The notes under the pieces were generated by a model. The model did no database searches. It was given only the letters and a program-made list of their open reading frames with translations, and had not been told where the DNA came from. Made by a program: the position numbers and the translations under genes. From Bradyrhizobium sp. AZCC 2262 (GTDB lineage Bacteria > Pseudomonadota > Alphaproteobacteria > Rhizobiales > Xanthobacteraceae): 64,000 nt of DNA. Of this stretch, positions 24,244 through 32,154 are shown piece by piece; the stretch's first letter is position 1, and the number at the start of each line of letters is the position of its first letter. Location: the NCBI RefSeq assembly GCF_036924535.1, contig NZ_JAZHRT010000001.1, forward strand, positions 4,526,001-4,590,000, given 5' to 3'.

Positions 24244-24731
24244 TTCGAAGCCCCCTGCACCGGCGCGGCCGAGGCCGCAGCGCCGGGCTTGGCGCCGTAA
24301 TCGTCCTTCCAGTGTCCCTGTTTCTTCAAGGCGTCGGCGACATCCTTGGGCATGTAGGTTTCGTCATGCTTTGCCAGCACGGTGTCGGCCTTGAAGACGC
24401 CTGAGGCATCCAGCGCGCCTTCGGCGACGACGCCCTGCCCTTCGCGGAACAGATCCGGCAAGATTCCCTTGTAGGCGACCGGCAGCGTGGCGCCGCCGTC
24501 GGCGACGCTGAAATTGACCGCGAGATTGTCACCGCGCACCAGCGATCCCGGCTGCACCAGGCCGCCGAGGCGGAACCGCTTGCCGGGCGGGATCTGCTTC
24601 TCGGCCGCCATCGTCGGCGTGGAAAAGAACACGATGGAATCGCGCATGGCGTTCAAGACCAGCGCCGCGGCAATTGCGAGCACCGCGAGCGAACCGCCGA
24701 TCATGGTCAAACGCCGTTGCTTGCGCGTCAT
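24240..24731 (-). CDS. ccmE: Haem chaperone CcmE (CycJ)
   Basis: A 163-residue periplasmic, membrane-anchored OB-fold protein that binds haem covalently and hands it to CcmF. An N-terminal TM ([17 protein letters not shown]) anchors it. The family landmarks are present: [27 protein letters not shown], and the haem-binding [10 protein letters not shown], with H122 as the covalent ligand and Y126 as axial ligand. It sits between ccmI and ccmF. The 98-bp gap to ccmI holds a palindromic repeat. Confidence 0.96.
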   Translation of the reverse strand: MTRKQRRLTMIGGSLAVLAIAAALVLNAMRDSIVFFSTPTMAAEKQIPPGKRFRLGGLVQPGSLVRGDNLAVNFSVADGGATLPVAYKGILPDLFREGQGVVAEGALDASGVFKADTVLAKHDETYMPKDVADALKKQGHWKDDYGAKPGAAASAAPVQGASK

Positions 24732-24784
24732 GGCTATCCTCTGTCCCCGTGTTCAGGTTTCGGCATCATTCGCCTGTCCTCACG

Positions 24785-24832
24785 CATGATGTTGTCGGAA
24801 AACCGCTCCACACTTTTCGGCATCATGCGTCA
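24785..24832. repeat. Intergenic palindrome (CGCATGATG ... CATCATGCG)
   Basis: Nine-base perfect arms flank a spacer holding CGGAAAA and TTTTCGG, giving a nested palindrome between ccmI and ccmE. The pattern matches a common Rhizobiales repeat with GCATGATC ends and a CGGAAAA...TTTTCCG core. A much more degenerate relative may be present just after the PBP1A gene at about 44603-44640. Confidence 0.55.
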
Positions 24833-25936
24833 TCCATCAAGCCCGAGATTCTTCGCGCCCTCATTGAGCTGGCGCAAGCGTTCGGCGTCGGTGGCAACGG
24901 CCTGACGCGCGTCGGTCAGCGCGCCCACCGCCTTGTCGCGTTCGCCCATCACGATATAGGCGCGCATCAGCCGCAACCATCCCTCGACATCATGGCCGTT
25001 TTGCTTCAACCGGGTGGCAAGGCGGTCGACCATCCCGCGGATCATCGTGCCCCGGTCGGCCTCATTCATGTCCCTGGCGGCGGCCATCGTGTCGTTGGAG
25101 AGCGCCGGCGCGGCGGGGCCACCGACCCTCGTCAGCGCGGCCTCGACCAGCGGCCGCCATGGCGCGTCCGCCGGCGCCTTGGCGAGCATCGCGCGCCAGA
25201 TCGTGGCGGCATCGGCCTGGCGGCCATCCTGTTCGGCGGCGAGCCCGAGGTAATAGTTTGCCCTGGGCTCATCAGCATTTTGCGCCAACGCGTGTTCGAA
25301 CTCGGCTTTGGCCTCCGCCGTGACGACGCCGCCCGCAGCAGCCGCGAGCGCTTCGCCGAGATCAGAGCGGCGCTCCGCGCTGTCACCGGCATAGGTGATG
25401 GAATTGCGGTAGGCCCCGACCGCATCATCCCAACGGCCGAGACGCGCCAGCACCGGCGCCAGCACGGTCCAGCCGCGGCCGTCTGTTGGATTTTTTTCGA
25501 GATGCGCCACGACCTGCGCCACCATGTTGTCGAGCGGCTGGTTGACATCCGCCGTGCGCGTGCGCGAGGCCAGCGGAAAATCACCGAGACGCGGCGATCC
25601 GAGTGCGAGGTAGAACGTCACCGCCACGATCGGCAACCCGACCAGCGCCACAATGGCCGAGGCGCGGCGCAGACCAAGGTTCGACCGCGCCGGCAGGTCG
25701 CGCTGGCCGTCCGCGGCAGCCAGCAGGCGGCGGCCGATTTCGACGCGTGCGGCCTCGGCCTCGGACACGCCGATCAGGCCGGTTGCGACATCGCGATCGA
25801 TCTCGGCGAGCTGATCCCTGTAGACCACGGCCTCACTGCCGCCGGCCTGCGCAGAAGAGCCGCGGCCCAACGGCCAAAGCACTGCGAAGATCGCCGCAAC
25901 CGTCATCAGCGCGAACACAAACCACAGTGTCATCAA
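24830..25936 (-). CDS. ccmI: c-type cytochrome biogenesis protein CcmI (CycH)
   Basis: A 368-residue apocytochrome c chaperone that delivers substrate to the CcmF/CcmH haem lyase. It has the CcmI architecture: TM1 at the N-terminus (LWFVFALMTVAAIFAVLWPL), a cytoplasmic loop with a leucine-zipper-like helix, TM2 near residue 105 (SAIVALVGLPIVAVTFYLAL), then a periplasmic TPR domain (PTDGRGWTVLAPVLARLGRWDDA and later repeats). First of the four-gene ccmIEFH cluster on this strand. Two adjacent ATG codons (25936 and 25933) could start it. Confidence 0.94.
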   Translation of the reverse strand: MMTLWFVFALMTVAAIFAVLWPLGRGSSAQAGGSEAVVYRDQLAEIDRDVATGLIGVSEAEAARVEIGRRLLAAADGQRDLPARSNLGLRRASAIVALVGLPIVAVTFYLALGSPRLGDFPLASRTRTADVNQPLDNMVAQVVAHLEKNPTDGRGWTVLAPVLARLGRWDDAVGAYRNSITYAGDSAERRSDLGEALAAAAGGVVTAEAKAEFEHALAQNADEPRANYYLGLAAEQDGRQADAATIWRAMLAKAPADAPWRPLVEAALTRVGGPAAPALSNDTMAAARDMNEADRGTMIRGMVDRLATRLKQNGHDVEGWLRLMRAYIVMGERDKAVGALTDARQAVATDAERLRQLNEGAKNLGLDG

Positions 25937-26030
25937 GCGGTTCCCGGGGACGAAACGGCGCGTCCAGGTGAGCGCCGATGCGCCGCTTTACACCACCGGC
26001 GGCAAGCCCGCCAATTGACAATTGCGGCAG

Positions 26031-26050
26031 AAAAACACCCCGACGGGGGG
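26031..26050 (-). terminator. Rho-independent-like terminator before ccmI
   Basis: Read on the minus strand, a short CCCC-GTC-GGGG stem-loop is followed by TGTTTTT, 46 bp after the stop of the 468-aa gene and about 95 bp before ccmI. This would separate the upstream unit from the ccm genes. Confidence 0.5.
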
Positions 26051-26095
26051 CCTCCAGACGGCAAGGTCGGCAGGAATTCGGCGGAACGCACGATC

Positions 26096-27502
26096 CTAGC
26101 TGGCCCTGGTTGTCTTGCGCTCGCCGGTCACGGCATTTTCGGCCGCCCGGCTCATCAGTGACGCATAATCATGGCCGAACAGGATTTCGCAGAAGCGGAT
26201 CGCCGCCTGGGCCTGCATCTGGCGGTAGGCGCGCGCCTTGGCGTCGCCGCCCCGCAGCGCCTGCACCAGGCTTTCGGTGGATCGCTCGACGTAATGCTGC
26301 AGGTCGGAATAGGTCCGCAAGGTGACCTCGTTGATGGCGAGTTCGCTAGCATAGGTGCGGCACACCGCCACGAAGTCGATCAGGTCGGCAATCTCTTCGA
26401 CCTCCGAGGCGTCGATCTTGGGCGCGGCGGCGATATCCTTGTCGGCGCGTTGACGCAGGATGCGGCGGACCCGGCCGGGCACGCTCTCGATCTCCGACTG
26501 CAGCGAATTGGAAATTTCGGCGCGGATCGAGGTGAGCTGGCGGCCCCATGCGGAATCGTTGCGCAGATCGAGCTCGGTGCGCAGCCCGCGCACGCCGTCG
26601 TGCAGGATTTTCAGTTGCTCGCCGACATTGTCGAAATGGCCGCGCCTGATGTCCGTGCGCAGGCAGGCCGTGAGGAACGAGAGATCGTGCAGCGCGATCG
26701 TGACGGCGATGCCGTAGGGCGTGGCGGCCACGCGAACCTCGTCGTCGGATGCCGCCATCTTGGTCGCCAGACGGATGATCTGCCACGGCTGCGCCAGCCG
26801 CTGCATGATCAATGACAGCGCGAACGGAAGCAATTGCGGCGTCTGCAACGAGGGAACGTTGAGCGCGGACTCCACCGCGGCAATCTGGGCTTCCGAAAAC
26901 ACCCGCATCTGGCCTGGCATCCGGCTGCCGAGCGTATCCAGCGTTTCGCGCGCGCGCAGCACGCCTGCGATCGACAACAGATCCTCGACGACATTGGGCG
27001 AGCCGATACGGGCGAGCGACCGCTGCCTGTCGCCCCCCGGGACCGGCGTCACGACCTGGATGATCGCATCCGCTGCGGCGAGCTGGAACTTGCGGGTCGC
27101 GCCTTCGAGGCCGGCATTGCTGCCGCTCTGCCTGATTTCGGCGAGCGCGGTTTCGAACGCGCGCGCGGGCTCGGGCGCCCCGTCGCGGCACAGCCATTGC
27201 CAGATCGGCAGCAGCGATGCGCGACGGATCTGCCCGGCCCTGACCGGGAAATTGCTGTCGACCAGAAAAGGCTCGAGCGGACCATACAACAGTCGGCCCG
27301 GATCGTCGGTCCGCGGACGCGCCTCGTCGTCTTCCTCGGTTCCGCGCACGACCTTGCGAAGTTGCTCGAGCACGAAATTGGCGACGACGATGTCCTCCCC
27401 GCGCTCAATGGCGCGCTCGAACTCCCGCATCAGCAGCGCCTGCGATTGGGGCGGGAGCTGGGCGAGATAGTCCCTCAGCCGCTCGGTCGATGTCTGGCTC
27501 AT
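26096..27502 (-). CDS. Conserved hypothetical protein, 468 aa
   Basis: I do not recognise a domain. The protein is soluble, without signal peptide or membrane segment, and predominantly helical. It opens with ERLRDYLAQLPPQSQALLMREFERAIERGED, has an acidic segment (RGTEEDDEARPRTDD), and long amphipathic helices in the C-terminal half (RTELDLRNDSAWGRQLTSIRAEIS; EVEEIADLIDFVAVCRTY). It ends in a basic tail. It lies between the FeuQ-like kinase and ccmI on the same strand, and a near-consensus CtrA box (27576-27590) is 74 bp upstream of its start. A regulatory or scaffold role is possible, but this is inference only. Confidence 0.7.
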   Translation of the reverse strand: MSQTSTERLRDYLAQLPPQSQALLMREFERAIERGEDIVVANFVLEQLRKVVRGTEEDDEARPRTDDPGRLLYGPLEPFLVDSNFPVRAGQIRRASLLPIWQWLCRDGAPEPARAFETALAEIRQSGSNAGLEGATRKFQLAAADAIIQVVTPVPGGDRQRSLARIGSPNVVEDLLSIAGVLRARETLDTLGSRMPGQMRVFSEAQIAAVESALNVPSLQTPQLLPFALSLIMQRLAQPWQIIRLATKMAASDDEVRVAATPYGIAVTIALHDLSFLTACLRTDIRRGHFDNVGEQLKILHDGVRGLRTELDLRNDSAWGRQLTSIRAEISNSLQSEIESVPGRVRRILRQRADKDIAAAPKIDASEVEEIADLIDFVAVCRTYASELAINEVTLRTYSDLQHYVERSTESLVQALRGGDAKARAYRQMQAQAAIRFCEILFGHDYASLMSRAAENAVTGERKTTRAS

Positions 27503-27575
27503 TCGCCTGGTGTGGATATGCGTGTGTCATTCGGACGGTAAAGCGCGTCCAGCGCCAATTTTAGAAGGGGGCGCG

Positions 27576-27590
27576 TTAAGAAGCCGTTAG
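27576..27590. promoter_or_regulatory. Near-consensus CtrA box (TTAAGAAGCCGTTAG)
   Basis: Matches TTAA-N7-TTAA at seven of eight fixed bases. It lies in the gap between the FeuQ-like kinase and the 468-aa gene, 74 bp before the start of the latter. Confidence 0.35.
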
Positions 27591-27655
27591 GAATAGCGAA
27601 ATCGACCCTGCCGGACACCGTCCTCTCGACCCCAGGCAACCGGCGGGCGACGCGT

Positions 27656-29029
27656 TCAGACCCCCGGCAGCACCAGTTCCGCCCGCAACCCGCCGATCGG
27701 GGCGTCGCCCAGGACAAGGCTGCCGCCATAGAGGCCGGCGAGATCGACCACGATCGAAAGCCCAAGCCCGGAACCCGGCTTGGATTCGTCCAGGCGCTGG
27801 CCGCGCCTCGACACCTGCGCGCGCTCGGCGGCGGACAGTCCGCGGCCGTCGTCATCGACAATGAGCCGGAGCCGCGGCCCGGCACGGGGCTCTGACGGCG
27901 GCTCCACTCTCACCTCGATCAAGACCTGCGAGGCCGCCCATTTGCAGGCATTGTCGACCAGATTACCGGCCATCTCCTCGAGGTCCTGGCGCTCGCCGCG
28001 GAACTTGGCGTGCGGGTCGGCCTTCACCGCGATCGTGATGGCGCGGTCCCGATGGATCTTTTCCATGGTCCGCCGCAGCGCCTCGATGGCGGGCGCGACC
28101 TCGGTGACGGTGCCGACGATGGTGACGCGCGCGGCGATGCGCGCCCGTTCCAGATGATGCGCCACTTGATCCCGCATCACATCTGCCTGCTCCAAGACCT
28201 TGCTGGCAAAGGGATCTACCGCGTGGGCGGAAGCCTCGTTGACGATGACGGAGAGCGGCGTCTTGATGGCGTGGGCGAGATTGCCGACATGGGTGCGGGC
28301 GCGCTCGACGATCTCGCGGTTGGCGTCGATCAGCGCGTTGGTCTCGCGCGCCAGCGGCGCGATCTCGACGGGAAACTCGCCTTCCAGCCGTTCGGCGCGG
28401 CCGGAGCGGATGTCGGCGATCGATTCAGAAATGCGCTTGAGCGGCGCCAACCCGAAACGGACCTGGAAGATCGTGGTCAGCAGCAGCACGATACCGAGCG
28501 CTGCGAAGGTGCCGCCGAGGTAATAGTCGAAGGCGCGGATCTCGTCGAAGATCTCGGATGCGTCGCCGGCCACGCTGACCAGGAATTTGCCGTCGGCGCC
28601 GAGGTCGACCGGCCGCTCGACGACCCGCAGACTCTGGCCCTCGGGCCCGTCGACGTAACCGAGACGGATGCCGGCGGGCGTCAGCTCCGCGCCGATCTCC
28701 TCGAGCTTCGGCAGCTTCTTGTCCCACAGCGAACGCGACGCCCGCGTCTCGGCCTTCTCGTCGGTACGGACGATCTGCCAGTACCAGCCGGACAGCGGCA
28801 GTTCGAACAGCGGCTCGCCGAGCGACTGGAACTGGTGGTCGGGCGGCTCGTCCGGGGTCGCGACCTCGGCGATCAGGGTGCGGAGATAGAGGTTAAGGCG
28901 GCGGTCAAAGGCGCGCTCGGTCGCGTTGCGATAGACCGACGACAGGATCACGCCTGTGATGACCAGGATCACGACCACCCACGCGGTCGCCGACAGGAAC
29001 AAGCGCGTGGCGAGCGAGCTTCCGCGCAT
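27656..29029 (-). CDS. feuQ: PhoQ/FeuQ-type sensor histidine kinase
   Basis: A 457-residue kinase with two TM segments (residues about 12-32 and 172-192), a periplasmic sensor domain between them (GWYWQIVRTDEKAETRASRSLWD), a HAMP-like linker, and phosphoacceptor H253 in an unusual H-box (NLAHAIKTPLSVI; Ala replaces the usual Asp/Glu, as in the PhoQ group). The ATPase domain has NLVDNACKWA, DDDGRGLS and GSGLGLSIV. It is paired with the PhoP-like regulator upstream. In Rhizobium leguminosarum, feuPQ lies near cycHJKL and affects iron uptake; in Sinorhizobium it affects cyclic-glucan export. The symbol rests on this synteny and H-box type. Confidence 0.82.
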   Translation of the reverse strand: MRGSSLATRLFLSATAWVVVILVITGVILSSVYRNATERAFDRRLNLYLRTLIAEVATPDEPPDHQFQSLGEPLFELPLSGWYWQIVRTDEKAETRASRSLWDKKLPKLEEIGAELTPAGIRLGYVDGPEGQSLRVVERPVDLGADGKFLVSVAGDASEIFDEIRAFDYYLGGTFAALGIVLLLTTIFQVRFGLAPLKRISESIADIRSGRAERLEGEFPVEIAPLARETNALIDANREIVERARTHVGNLAHAIKTPLSVIVNEASAHAVDPFASKVLEQADVMRDQVAHHLERARIAARVTIVGTVTEVAPAIEALRRTMEKIHRDRAITIAVKADPHAKFRGERQDLEEMAGNLVDNACKWAASQVLIEVRVEPPSEPRAGPRLRLIVDDDGRGLSAAERAQVSRRGQRLDESKPGSGLGLSIVVDLAGLYGGSLVLGDAPIGGLRAELVLPGV

Positions 29030-29127
29030 CAGGGCACGATCCAGAAAAGCATGTCTTTAAGGCCTCGACCCGAAGGATGGAGACCAGCCTTCGGATGGAG
29101 GCATGCTCGAATTAAACAACGAGCAAA

Positions 29128-29811
29128 TCAAGCCCCGGGCGACGGCGGCGTCAGCAGATAGCCGAGCCCGCGCACGGTCTGGATAATGTCGACGTCGAGC
29201 TTCTTGCGGATGCGGCCGACGAATACTTCGATGGTATTGGAGTCGCGATCGAAGTCCTGGTCGTAGAGATGCTCGACCAGTTCGGTGCGCGACACCACGC
29301 GCCCGGTGTGATGCATCAGGTAGGCCAGCAGGCGATATTCGTGCGAGGTCATCTTGATCGGATTGCCGGAGACGCTGACCCGGCCGGTACGCGTATCCAG
29401 CGACACCGGACCGCAGGTCAGTTCCGACTGCGCATGACCGGTGGAGCGGCGCAACAACGCGCGAATTCGCGCCAGCACTTCTTCGAGGTGAAACGGCTTG
29501 GCGACGTAGTCGTCGGCGCCGGCGTCAAAACCCTGCACCTTGTCGCTCCAGCGGTCGCGTGCGGTGAGGATCAGGACCGGCATCGCGCGGCCGCCACGGC
29601 GCCACGCCTCCAGGACCGAGATGCCGTCCATCTTGGGCAGCCCGATATCGAGCACGACGGCGTCATAAGGTTCGCTGTCGCCGAGGTAGTGCCCCTCCTC
29701 GCCATCGAACGCGCGATCGACCACATAACCGGCATCCGTCAGTGCCGTCGTAAGCTGACGGTTGAGATCCGGATCGTCCTCAACAACGAGCAGGCGCAAG
29801 CTGGCCTCCAA
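29128..29811 (-). CDS. feuP: PhoP/FeuP-type response regulator
   Basis: A 227-residue OmpR-family regulator. The receiver has the acidic pocket (VVEDDPD), phospho-acceptor D55 (VVLDIGLPKMDG) and a YVAKPF lysine. The DNA-binding domain includes KMTSHEYRLLAYLMHHTGRVVSR and DSNTIEVFVGRIRKKL. The phrases FDGEEGHYLGD and TARDRWSDKVQGFDAGADDYV are typical of rhizobial FeuP. The kinase gene follows after 98 bp of repeat-like sequence on the same strand. Confidence 0.86.
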   Translation of the reverse strand: MEASLRLLVVEDDPDLNRQLTTALTDAGYVVDRAFDGEEGHYLGDSEPYDAVVLDIGLPKMDGISVLEAWRRGGRAMPVLILTARDRWSDKVQGFDAGADDYVAKPFHLEEVLARIRALLRRSTGHAQSELTCGPVSLDTRTGRVSVSGNPIKMTSHEYRLLAYLMHHTGRVVSRTELVEHLYDQDFDRDSNTIEVFVGRIRKKLDVDIIQTVRGLGYLLTPPSPGA

Positions 29812-30069
29812 AAATGAGCCTTACGATATCAGATCTCAAGATGAGGCCCTCCGGCGTGAACGGGCCATGAACGAGGGGCATGGAGCAATGTTACTTTTTC
29901 GTCATAACGTTTTCGACGGCCCGGGAATGACCGCGGGCCAAACGCCTAGCATGGCCAATTGACTGCCCCAAGGGGGCCGGCAGGGCTTGCGTCGACAACT
30001 TCCGAAAAGGCGGGACGCTTTCCGTCCGCAGGGGGCGGGCAAGCCCGATCGCGTCGCCCGGTCAGCCGC

Positions 30070-30222
30070 TCATGTGCGGAAGAATACGAACCAGACGATA
30101 CCCAGGATCAGAACCGCGAGCCCGGTCGAAACCGTCAGGAGCGCGAGCACCGACGGGCCGGGTTCGGCCTGGCGCGCCTCGGTCGGGGTTTCGACGATCT
30201 GGCCGTGTCGTTGCGTTGCCAT
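30070..30222 (-). CDS. Small single-TM protein, 50 aa
   Basis: A 50-residue protein with a hydrophilic N-terminal half (MATQRHGQIVETPTEARQAE) and one C-terminal transmembrane helix (VLALLTVSTGLAVLILGIVWFVFF) ending two residues later. AGGAGG stands 7 nt upstream of the ATG at 30222, which decides this start over longer frames. Divergent from ku across 252 bp. Function unknown; tail-anchored-like topology is inferred. Confidence 0.6.
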   Translation of the reverse strand: MATQRHGQIVETPTEARQAEPGPSVLALLTVSTGLAVLILGIVWFVFFRT

Positions 30223-30410
30223 GAGGACCTCCTCGAGTAAGTGCCTGTAATGCCAGCGAATGCTTCGACACCGCCGGTTAAAGCAACGCATGATCGGAAG
30301 CGATGTTCCGCCTCTTCGGGCCGTGCCGCGCGGCAGCAGCGTCCAAAACGTCGCAGTGCGGCGTCAGATCGGACAGTTAACGCCGTTCCGAGATTTCCCG
30401 CCCGCCGTGT

Positions 30411-30438
30411 TTGAGACAGGGCAATCCGATGGTATCCT
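30411..30438 (+). promoter_or_regulatory. Candidate promoter for ku
   Basis: TTGAGA and TATCCT are separated by 16 bp and end 36 bp before the ku start. They resemble housekeeping sigma -35 and -10 elements; pattern-based only. Confidence 0.4.
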
Positions 30439-30474
30439 CACCGGTCGTCTGTTGCGTTTTTTTCGGAGTAGCCC

Positions 30475-31440
30475 ATGGCCCCCCGCGCCAATTGGAAGGG
30501 TTTTCTGCGTCTGTCGCTCGTGACCTGTCCGGTCGCCCTTTATCCGGCGACGTCGGACACCGAGAAGGTTTCCTTCAACCAGATCAACCGCAAAACCGGC
30601 CACCGCATCAAATACGCCAAGGTCGATGCCGAGACCGGCGAGGAAGTCGCCAACGACGACATCATGAAGGGCTACAAGATCGACACCGACACCTATATCG
30701 AAGTGTCGAAGGACGAGCTCGACGACATCGCGCTGGAATCGACCCGCACCATCGAGATCGACGAGTTCGTGCCGAGGGCCGATATCGACAGCCGTTACGT
30801 GATCCGCCCCTATTATCTCGTGCCGGACGGCAAGGTCGGCCACGACGCATTCGCGGTGATCCGCGAAACCATCCGCAACATGGACAAGGTGGCGATCGGA
30901 CGCGTGGTCCTGACCAACCGCGAGCACATCATCGCGCTGGAGCCGCTCGACAAGGGATTGATGGGTACGCTGCTGCGTTACCCCTACGAGGTGCGCAGCG
31001 AGACGGAATATTTCGATGATATCCAGGACGTGAAGATCACCAAGGATATGCTTGATCTCGCAAAGCATATCGTCGAGCAGAAATCCGCTTCATTCGAGCC
31101 CGAACAGTTCGAAGACCGCTACGAGCAGGCGCTTGTCGACCTGATCAATCAGAAGCGCAACGGGCTAAGCACCAACGCCAAGGCGGCGCCGAAGAGTACC
31201 GGCAACGTCATCAATCTGATGGATGCGCTCAAGCGCAGCCTCGCCAGCGAAAAGCAGGCTACCCCTGCCGCCGAGAAGGCCAAGGGCAAAAAGCCAAAGA
31301 AGGCCGCCGCCGGCCAACGCGAGATGTTGTTGCCGATCAGCGGCGGCGGCAAACGCGCTGCCAAGGAAACTGTCAAGGAAGCGCCGAAGAAGGCGGAGAA
31401 GCCGGTGCGCACTGCCGCCCGCACCAAGAAGGCCGGATGA
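30475..31440 (+). CDS. ku: DNA end-binding protein Ku (non-homologous end joining)
   Basis: A 321-residue bacterial Ku. The beta-barrel core is clear (WKGFLRLSLVTCPVALYPA, INRKTGHRIKYAKVDAETG, DEFVPRADIDSRYVIRPYYL, REHIIALEPLDKGLMGTLLRYPYEV). The C-terminal extension is Lys/Ala-rich (about residues 255-321), as in bacterial Ku proteins that use it to bind DNA and LigD. A homodimer would thread broken ends and recruit the ligase. No ligD is present within this window. GGAG lies 8 nt before the ATG. A 78-residue protein gene follows 36 bp later. Confidence 0.95.
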   Translation: MAPRANWKGFLRLSLVTCPVALYPATSDTEKVSFNQINRKTGHRIKYAKVDAETGEEVANDDIMKGYKIDTDTYIEVSKDELDDIALESTRTIEIDEFVPRADIDSRYVIRPYYLVPDGKVGHDAFAVIRETIRNMDKVAIGRVVLTNREHIIALEPLDKGLMGTLLRYPYEVRSETEYFDDIQDVKITKDMLDLAKHIVEQKSASFEPEQFEDRYEQALVDLINQKRNGLSTNAKAAPKSTGNVINLMDALKRSLASEKQATPAAEKAKGKKPKKAAAGQREMLLPISGGGKRAAKETVKEAPKKAEKPVRTAARTKKAG

Positions 31441-31476
31441 TTGGGCAAGGAGCGCGATAGCATCATCTAGCGCGCG

Positions 31477-31713
31477 ATGCCCTGGTCTGCCCCGTTCGAT
31501 GACCCGATAGCGCTTCGCGGCGGAGGCAGGCTCGTGACGCTGCAGCAGGCCGCCGATTATGTCATGGCATTGCCGGAAAAAGTGCAGCACGAGGCGCACT
31601 GGCAGACCGCGGTCGAGAATCTGATCAATGCGGCCGAGACCGGCGGCGGCTGGCTGATGTTCGCGCGGATCGCTGTCATGCGGGCACTCAATGCGGACGG
31701 GAAAGATCGCTAG
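31477..31713 (+). CDS. Small hypothetical protein downstream of ku, 78 aa
   Basis: A 78-residue soluble protein, likely co-transcribed with ku (36-bp gap). The sequence (LVTLQQAADYVMALPEKVQHEAHWQTAVENLINAAE) predicts helices and a C-terminal helix MFARIAVMRALNADG. I do not know a named family, though the phrase resembles small rhizobial proteins of unknown function. A link to DNA repair is suggested only by position. Confidence 0.65.
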   Translation: MPWSAPFDDPIALRGGGRLVTLQQAADYVMALPEKVQHEAHWQTAVENLINAAETGGGWLMFARIAVMRALNADGKDR

Positions 31714-31757
31714 CCAGAGGCTTCAATCGCCGCTGCTTTCTATGTCCCCGCCCCCGG

Positions 31758-31922
31758 CTACTTGATCGAGGCGCCGACGTCGCTGAATTTCGTGCTTAGC
31801 GCGCTGCCGACGCCGTTGACGGCGGTGACGATCACGATGCTGAGGCCGGCCGCAATGAGGCAATATTCGATGGCGGTCGCACCGCATTCATCGTCGACAA
31901 ATCGTGCAAATAAACGACGCAT
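31758..31922 (-). CDS. Flp-family type IVb pilin subunit, 54 aa
   Basis: A 54-residue Flp pilin. It has a short basic leader (MRRLFARFVDDECG) and the type IV pilin core ATAIEYCLIAAGLSIVIVTAVNGVG, with the glutamate five residues into the mature helix region (G-ATAIEY), the prepilin peptidase and Flp/Fap signature, then a short polar tail. AGGAG stands 7 nt before the ATG at 31922. No cpa/tad assembly genes are nearby, so it is an orphan subunit for a Tad system encoded elsewhere. Confidence 0.85.
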   Translation of the reverse strand: MRRLFARFVDDECGATAIEYCLIAAGLSIVIVTAVNGVGSALSTKFSDVGASIK

Positions 31923-32120
31923 AGACAAACTCCTGCCGACGCTCCCCGAAATTCCCCCGCGCCATACTTGTTAAACTCTAGGCGGGAACGGTTGAAGAGG
32001 TCTTGAGGAACAGAATGAACGATCGATTAAGGCCGAGGGATAAACCGCGCCCGGAATCATATGGTACGGAAAATTTACCATCGATTGCGCATCGCCCGTC
32101 CCGCCGCGGCGTTGAACAAG

Positions 32121-32142
32121 GGACCGGGCAGTCGCCCGGTCC
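32121..32142 (-). terminator. Terminator of the first porin gene
   Basis: A perfect 9-bp stem (GGACCGGGC with GCCCGGTCC, 4-nt loop) lies 12 bp after the porin stop. On the minus strand it is followed by CTTGTTC, weakly U-rich. Confidence 0.65.
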
Positions 32143-32154
32143 GGAAGGTCGTTC

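Noticed and set aside
29040..29127. Possible copy of the GCATGATC-type palindrome between feuQ and feuP
   Set aside because: Only the outer GCATG and some CTTCGG/CCGAAGG pairing are present; too degenerate to call.
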